Source: Rhizobium sp. WYCCWR10014 | GTDB lineage: Bacteria; Pseudomonadota; Alphaproteobacteria; Rhizobiales; Rhizobiaceae | NCBI RefSeq assembly: GCF_001657485.1 | Contig: NZ_LXFU01000052.1 | Span: 248,001 to 312,000, forward strand | Direction of reading: 5' to 3' | Length of the DNA: 64,000 bases | In this document: one piece after another, positions 59,804 through 64,000 of the stretch | Layout of the letters: every line of letters begins with the position of its first letter | Numbering within the stretch: position 1 is the first letter of the stretch | Position numbers and translations under genes: made by a program | The notes under the pieces: model-generated | Told to the model about the DNA's origin: nothing | The model's input: only the letters and a program-made list of their open reading frames with translations | The model's database searches: none

Positions 59804-60246
59804 GCTGCAATCTCCCCGCTTTTCCATTCTTCAATCATATGTGCCGCATCGACGGCATTGGCAGCCAGAATCGCGACTTCTTCGACGACCGTCTCGGCCG
59901 GTGAGCGTGCTGACAGCGAGCCGAACAGTTCATACCATTCCTCACTGTCGATCGTGGTGATGCCGAAGCTGGAGAGCGGCACGAACTTGTGGGTCTTCAG
60001 CACCATACGTTCGAAGGCTTCTCGATTGGGCACGTCCTTGCACGGCACCAAAACAGCGCTGACAAGAATGTCGCGCTCCCCGCTCACGGCGACGAAGACG
60101 TCGAGATCGCCTTTTTCCTTAAGGGTTACACATATGACGTCGCCCTGTTCGGGTACGGCTACATCGACATCGCCCAGTGCATCGGGATCGGCGGCGAATA
60201 GGCGCGTTAAAGTGGTGAGGTTCCAGGTCTCCAAAAAGTCCTCCAT
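59800..60246 (-). CDS. yjfI: DUF2170 family protein (YjfI)
   Basis: YjfI/DUF2170 protein, 148 aa with the start at ATG 60246; a TTG at 60285 would add 13 residues. Family segments are LTRLFAADPDALGDVDVAV and VLKTHKFVPLSSFGI. It is coupled to yjfJ by a 4-nt overlap, and the two are divergent from the K+ channel gene. In other bacteria DUF2170 proteins are fixed neighbours of PspA-like proteins, hence a likely co-chaperone or adaptor; direct function is unknown. Confidence 0.85.
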   Translation of the reverse strand: MEDFLETWNLTTLTRLFAADPDALGDVDVAVPEQGDVICVTLKEKGDLDVFVAVSGERDILVSAVLVPCKDVPNREAFERMVLKTHKFVPLSSFGITTIDSEEWYELFGSLSARSPAETVVEEVAILAANAVDAAHMIEEWKSGEIAA

Positions 60247-60349
60247 CGGTTGGAACGTCAAAATATTTGGGTAATCGGTTTGCAACTTAAAGATCTGGTG
60301 CGCTAAATAAATTTCGCTAGGGTACGCGTTGGGAACGGGGGCGAATCGC

Positions 60350-61405
60350 TTGCCATTTATCGCTTCATTGATGCGGCGTGTATATCTCTCGCTCAGCGAA
60401 TTGGCCTGGTCAGCCCTTTTTGTTATCCTCGTAATCCACCTGGTCGCTTCTTACTTGCTCTTCCTGCTGGCCGGCGAACCCGATCTCGTCGGCAATCCGG
60501 TCGACTTTCTTTACTACTATATGGTGACGGCAACGACTGTCGGCTATGGCGATCTTTCTCCAAAATCGGGGCTCGGCCGAATCATCGCCGTCCTGTTCGT
60601 TCTTCCCGGCGGCATTGCCATCTTCACCGCTGTTCTTGGCAAGTTGTTGACAACTATCGGTACGATCTGGAGGAACCGCATGCGCGGATTGGGAGATTAC
60701 AGCGAACGCGCCAACCATATCATCGTTCTGGGCTGGCAAGAGGGGCAGACATACCAGACGCTGCGGCTGCTGCATGCCGAACGGCAGGCCAACGAACCGA
60801 TGAGTGTTCTGGTTGCCAAGGACCTGCCGGAAAATCCCGCCAGCAATTACGCCGACTATATCAGAACCGAGCGACTTGCCGATGCCGACGCTCTGGTGCG
60901 GGCCGGAGTGGCTAAGGCGCGCGCGATCATCGCGCGTGGAGCAAATGACGACGAGACGCTGGCCGCTGTTCTGATCGCCGAAGATCATGCGCCCAATGCC
61001 CATATCGTCGCCTATTTCGCCGACGACCGAACGGCACAGATGGTCAAACAACGCCGGCCGCGGGTCGAGGCAGTGGGCTCACTCGCCGAGGAACTGCTGT
61101 CGCGTGCCGCCCGTGATCCGGGCTCTTCGGAAATCGCTGCACGGCTGCTGTCGGCCGCCTCCACCGACACTGCCTTTTCCCTGCCGGTCCCGCCTTTGCA
61201 AACGCCGCTGCTTTATGGAAACGTGTTTTTAAGCCTCAAGCGTCAGCACAATGTGACGCTGGTGGGCATGCTGAGCCAGGGAATGACCGACCTCAATTGC
61301 CGAGACGAGGCGCCGCTTCGGGGCGGCGAGACCCTTTACTACATCAGCGGAATGCGGCTAGATCCCGCTGCCATCGCTTGGGCTCGAATGGGAGAGGTAT
61401 CATGA
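60350..61405 (+). CDS. Potassium channel with TrkA-N/RCK-type domains
   Basis: Single-subunit K+ channel, 351 aa. TM1 is about residues 15-40, the pore loop carries the K+ selectivity filter TVGYGD, and TM2 follows. The cytoplasmic part begins with a Rossmann-like RCK/TrkA-N fold (ANHIIVLGWQEG) and ends in a second regulatory lobe. Start is uncertain: TTG 60350 (GGGGG 9 nt upstream) is used, TTG 60329 and ATG 60371 are alternatives. It is coupled to the DUF2491 gene by a 4-nt overlap, so it belongs to the PspA-type module. Confidence 0.85.
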   Translation: MPFIASLMRRVYLSLSELAWSALFVILVIHLVASYLLFLLAGEPDLVGNPVDFLYYYMVTATTVGYGDLSPKSGLGRIIAVLFVLPGGIAIFTAVLGKLLTTIGTIWRNRMRGLGDYSERANHIIVLGWQEGQTYQTLRLLHAERQANEPMSVLVAKDLPENPASNYADYIRTERLADADALVRAGVAKARAIIARGANDDETLAAVLIAEDHAPNAHIVAYFADDRTAQMVKQRRPRVEAVGSLAEELLSRAARDPGSSEIAARLLSAASTDTAFSLPVPPLQTPLLYGNVFLSLKRQHNVTLVGMLSQGMTDLNCRDEAPLRGGETLYYISGMRLDPAAIAWARMGEVS

Positions 61406-62055
61406 TCGGCTGGTTCGGCGGAAAGAACGAAAAGCCCTTACCCAAAGAACTTGGCCCGTTGAGCGCCGCCATCGGCGGGGCGTTGGAGATCGATTTCCTC
61501 TCCCTCGAAGCCGAGGCTTTGGCCGGCCAGCCGGCGATGCCGCTCCCACGGAGCGGCCCGTTCATCATTGCCGCCTACGGTGAGGTCTCGCTCGATGCCG
61601 CGACGGTTCTGTCGCGCTACTACGATGAAGACCATCGGATGGTTCAGGTGATGTCGACGTCGGGCCAGCCGGGTGATGTCGACGACATCAGCTTTTATCA
61701 GCCCTGGGACAGCGTCGTGCCTGCCGGGCAGGGCGAATGGAACCGCTGGACCGGGCCGGACGGCCTGATCGGCCAGCCAACCTACGATGCCGACGGCATC
61801 CTCTATAGCCGCTTCTGGGGCGAAGGCCCGGAACGCACCCCATTGGTGGAGTTTGTCGAGAAGGTCGACGACGGTGAGGCGCAGCGCTCCATTCACCAGA
61901 CCTGCATGCTGTATTATCGCCCGCTCGGCTCGACGCGCGAAATGCTTTTGATCAATGTCGAGCGTGACCTCGATCTCGGACAGAGCCAGGCAGGCAGCTC
62001 GGTGGAATTTCTGATCGGTTATGGACTGGCTCCAGCCGATGTTCGCCGCGTCTGA
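61402..62055 (+). CDS. yjfK: DUF2491 family protein (YjfK)
   Basis: YjfK/DUF2491 protein, 217 aa from ATG 61402, soluble-looking. Typical segments are GALEIDFLSLEAEAL, DDISFYQPWDSVVPAGQGEWNRW and SRFWGEGPERT. No catalytic motif is recognised. It lies in order after the channel and before DUF350, as in E. coli yjfKLM. Confidence 0.85.
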   Translation: MIGWFGGKNEKPLPKELGPLSAAIGGALEIDFLSLEAEALAGQPAMPLPRSGPFIIAAYGEVSLDAATVLSRYYDEDHRMVQVMSTSGQPGDVDDISFYQPWDSVVPAGQGEWNRWTGPDGLIGQPTYDADGILYSRFWGEGPERTPLVEFVEKVDDGEAQRSIHQTCMLYYRPLGSTREMLLINVERDLDLGQSQAGSSVEFLIGYGLAPADVRRV

Positions 62056-62089
62056 GGGATCCTATCAATTTCAACGGAGGACTTTTTCA

Positions 62090-62491
62090 ATGCTCGATTA
62101 TGTGGCGGGTTTGCCTGCCTTCCTCGGCTATTTCGCCGTCGGTCTTGCCGCCTACGGCGTATTCGCGGTGATCTACACATTCTTGACGCCGCAGAAGGAA
62201 GTCCAACTCATTCGTGCAGGCAATCTTGCCGCCGTCACGGCATTCCTGGGCGCGCTTGTTGGTTTCAGCCTGCCTCTGGCTTCGGCCGCAGCCAATTCGG
62301 TAAGCATCGTCGATTACATCATATGGGCGGTAGTCGGCATTCTGGCCCAGATCCTGGCTTTCTATATTGCGAATTTCACCATGACGGATCTGCATGAAAA
62401 GATCACTGCCGACAATATCGCCGCGGGCATATGGGGCGGCGGCATCGCGCTCGTCATCGGTATTCTCAACGCCGCCTGCATGACCTATTGA
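62090..62491 (+). CDS. yjfL: DUF350 membrane protein (YjfL)
   Basis: Small inner-membrane protein, 133 aa, with four likely spans: residues 8-32, 45-68, 73-98 and 110-130. DUF350 family features include TPQKEVQLIRAGNLAAVTAFLGALVGF and DNIAAGIWGGGIALVIGILNAACMTY. CGGAGG lies 9 nt before the ATG. It is the YjfL component of the module; role unknown. Confidence 0.88.
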   Translation: MLDYVAGLPAFLGYFAVGLAAYGVFAVIYTFLTPQKEVQLIRAGNLAAVTAFLGALVGFSLPLASAAANSVSIVDYIIWAVVGILAQILAFYIANFTMTDLHEKITADNIAAGIWGGGIALVIGILNAACMTY

Positions 62492-62500
62492 GGGGAGGGA

Positions 62501-63100
62501 ATGATGCGCAGACGTAAGAGCGGGCACAAACGACCTTTCCTGGCCCTCGGCACTATCGCTGCCTCGACCCTGGCGCTGTCCGGTTGCGGCGATCAGACTC
62601 CCTCGGAGACAATGTTCACCTCCGTCGACCAATGCGTGACTTCCGGCATGGACCGGCAGGTCTGCCAGGCCGGCTATCAGGATGCCATGCGGGCCCACCT
62701 CGCCGCCGCGCCGCGTTTCAACGGCATGGCCGCCTGCGAGGCCGAATACGGCTCAGGCCAGTGCACGGAACAGTCGGCCAGTGCCGTGCCCAACAGTACC
62801 GGCGCAGGCGGTAGCTTCTTCGTGCCGTTCCTGACAGGCTACATGCTGTCTTCGGCACTGAACAACATCGGCGACTATTACAATTATCGCCGGCGCCAGG
62901 AGGAGAGTGGCTCCTACGGCTCGACGCCGATTTATCGCAATCGCTCGGGGCAAACGGTGACAACGACTGTTCGCTCAGGCGGTCGCAACGACACCGTGAC
63001 TGCGCCCTCACGTCAGAGCGTCAAGCCGGTCAACGTCAACACTCGCACCGTCGCCCGTCAAGGCTTCGGTGGCCGTTCGTCGTTCAGTTTCGGCGGCTGA
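62501..63100 (+). CDS. yjfM: DUF1190 lipoprotein (YjfM)
   Basis: Probable lipoprotein, 199 aa, with a hydrophobic signal ending in lipobox LSGC (TLALSGCGDQ). The middle has the DUF1190 cysteines (DQCVTSGMDRQVCQAGYQDA, AACEAEYGSGQC), and the tail is Ser/Arg/Gly rich (RSGGRNDTVTAPSRQ). A second ATG at 62504 lies at better distance from GGGGAGG. It belongs to the yjfLM pair and should sit at the outer face of the inner or outer membrane. Confidence 0.87.
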   Translation: MMRRRKSGHKRPFLALGTIAASTLALSGCGDQTPSETMFTSVDQCVTSGMDRQVCQAGYQDAMRAHLAAAPRFNGMAACEAEYGSGQCTEQSASAVPNSTGAGGSFFVPFLTGYMLSSALNNIGDYYNYRRRQEESGSYGSTPIYRNRSGQTVTTTVRSGGRNDTVTAPSRQSVKPVNVNTRTVARQGFGGRSSFSFGG

Positions 63101-63101
63101 C

Positions 63102-64000
63102 ATGAAGCGCATCACCCTTCCGGCGCGTCCTGATTGGCTTGACAAGGCGCGTGCCGTCGGCTTCGGGTTTCACGAAATGTATGGCGAGCCCTATTGGCTC
63201 GATGATGCCGCCTATACGTTCACGCTCGATGAGATCGAGATGCAGATCGAAGGGCCGAGCCAGGAATTGCACGACATGTGCATGGATCTGGTGGGTGATA
63301 TCGTCAGAAGCGAAGAGTCGCTCGACAGGCTGGCCATTCCGGAGGACCTGCGCGATGTGGTGCAGCGCTCCTGGCAGCGCCGCGACCGGCACCTCTACGG
63401 CCGGTTCGATCTTGCTTACGACGGCACTGGCCCGGCCAAACTGCTCGAATATAACGCCGATACTCCCACTTCGGTGTTTGAGACGGCTTATTTCCAGTTC
63501 AACTGGCTGACCGACCAGGTGGCTTTGGGTATCCTGCCCAAGGACGCGGACCAGTACAATTCCTTGCAGGAAAGCCTCGTCGAGGCATTCGAGCAATTTT
63601 CCAAAGAGCCGATCTTCCACTTCGCGGCGATGACCGACAATGAGGAGGATCGCGGCACGACGGTCTATCTGATGGACTGTGCAGTGCAGGCCGGCCATCG
63701 CGTCGAGCTTCTGGACATCCGCGAAATCGGCATCGATGCGCAAGGCCGCTACACCGACCTCCAGGATCGGGTGATCGACCGCTGCTTCAAGCTGTACCCG
63801 TGGGAGTTCATGCTGCGCGAGCCGTTCGCCCGTCAACTCGTGCGCTCGGGCGATGTTTTCATCGAGCCCGCCTGGAAGGCCGTGCTCTCCAACAAAGGGC
63901 TTCTGCCTCTGCTCTGGCAGCGCCACCCCAATCACCCCAACCTGCTGGCGAGCTATTTCGCCGACGACCCGGCGGCCTCGACCTTGAGCGACTATGTGCG
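63102..64000 (+). CDS. yjfC: Glutathionylspermidine synthase-like ATP-grasp ligase (YjfC), partial
   Basis: First 299 residues of an ATP-grasp C-N ligase of the glutathionylspermidine synthase family; the gene runs off the window. Visible features are DLAYDGTGPAKLLEYNADTPTSVFETAYFQF, a substrate-site region, and EPAWKAVLSNKGLLPLLWQRHPNHPNLL, the ATP-grasp core segment. YjfC is the last member of the E. coli yjfIJKLMC set. The enzymatic substrate of YjfC is not known; peptide-polyamine ligation is a family inference. Confidence 0.88.
   Translation, partial: MKRITLPARPDWLDKARAVGFGFHEMYGEPYWLDDAAYTFTLDEIEMQIEGPSQELHDMCMDLVGDIVRSEESLDRLAIPEDLRDVVQRSWQRRDRHLYGRFDLAYDGTGPAKLLEYNADTPTSVFETAYFQFNWLTDQVALGILPKDADQYNSLQESLVEAFEQFSKEPIFHFAAMTDNEEDRGTTVYLMDCAVQAGHRVELLDIREIGIDAQGRYTDLQDRVIDRCFKLYPWEFMLREPFARQLVRSGDVFIEPAWKAVLSNKGLLPLLWQRHPNHPNLLASYFADDPAASTLSDYV

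Noticed and set aside
1..64000. tRNA, rRNA, riboswitch or replication genes
   Set aside because: None was recognised on reading; a covariance-model search could still find small RNAs.

Overview
The window is high-GC DNA with rhizobial gene content. The clearest markers are a calsymin gene with its TetR regulator (casA/casR, described in Rhizobium etli), the Sinorhizobium-type ectoine uptake and degradation cluster, DUF1217 and flgE/flgK/flgL flagellar genes, and RIME-like intergenic repeats. I take it to be Rhizobium of the leguminosarum/etli group, possibly an accessory replicon. This rests on gene recognition, not on a database search. No rRNA, tRNA, CRISPR array, transposase or replication origin was seen.

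Region 1 (63-16855) is a carbohydrate uptake and catabolism cluster. It holds a MalFG-type importer with binding protein, a LacI regulator, two alpha/beta hydrolases, two Gfo/Idh/MocA dehydrogenases, two xylose-isomerase-like TIM barrels, a DeoR regulator, a DhnA/LsrF-type aldolase with a PfkB kinase, the importer ATPase, a ribulose-phosphate-3-epimerase-like protein and a ROK kinase. The parts form a plausible oxidise/isomerise/phosphorylate/cleave route, but the substrate cannot be read from sequence. A DUF4112 gene follows.

Region 2 (17446-31892) is an ectoine/5-hydroxyectoine utilisation locus. On the minus strand lie asnC (doeX), doeC, doeD and an added MDR oxidoreductase. On the plus strand lie enuR, ehuABCD, eutABC, doeA and doeB. 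Together they import ectoine, open the ring, deacetylate and transaminate toward aspartate.

Region 3 (31924-48036) is motility- and signalling-flavoured. It has two chemoreceptors, a VapBC pair, a DUF6502-DUF5666 pair, an isolated flgE-flgK-flgL set with a small odd protein behind it, casA/casR, and a large repetitive DUF1217 protein. casA and the DUF1217 gene share an upstream dyad AGAACT-N4-AGTTCT, which suggests one regulator.

Region 4 (48076-58639) has a crotonase/TetR divergent pair, two polar-amino-acid ABC importers, a Phd-VapC pair with three 9-bp-spaced iterons, and a RES-Xre toxin-antitoxin pair.

Region 5 (59069-64000) is a PspA-type envelope module equivalent to E. coli yjfIJKLMC with a K+ channel inserted. 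The yjfC-like ATP-grasp ligase runs off the right edge.

Two cross-cutting patterns stand out. All four solute-binding-protein genes are followed within about 20 nt by a perfect stem-loop before the permease genes. Five copies of related RIME-like palindromic repeats sit between genes.
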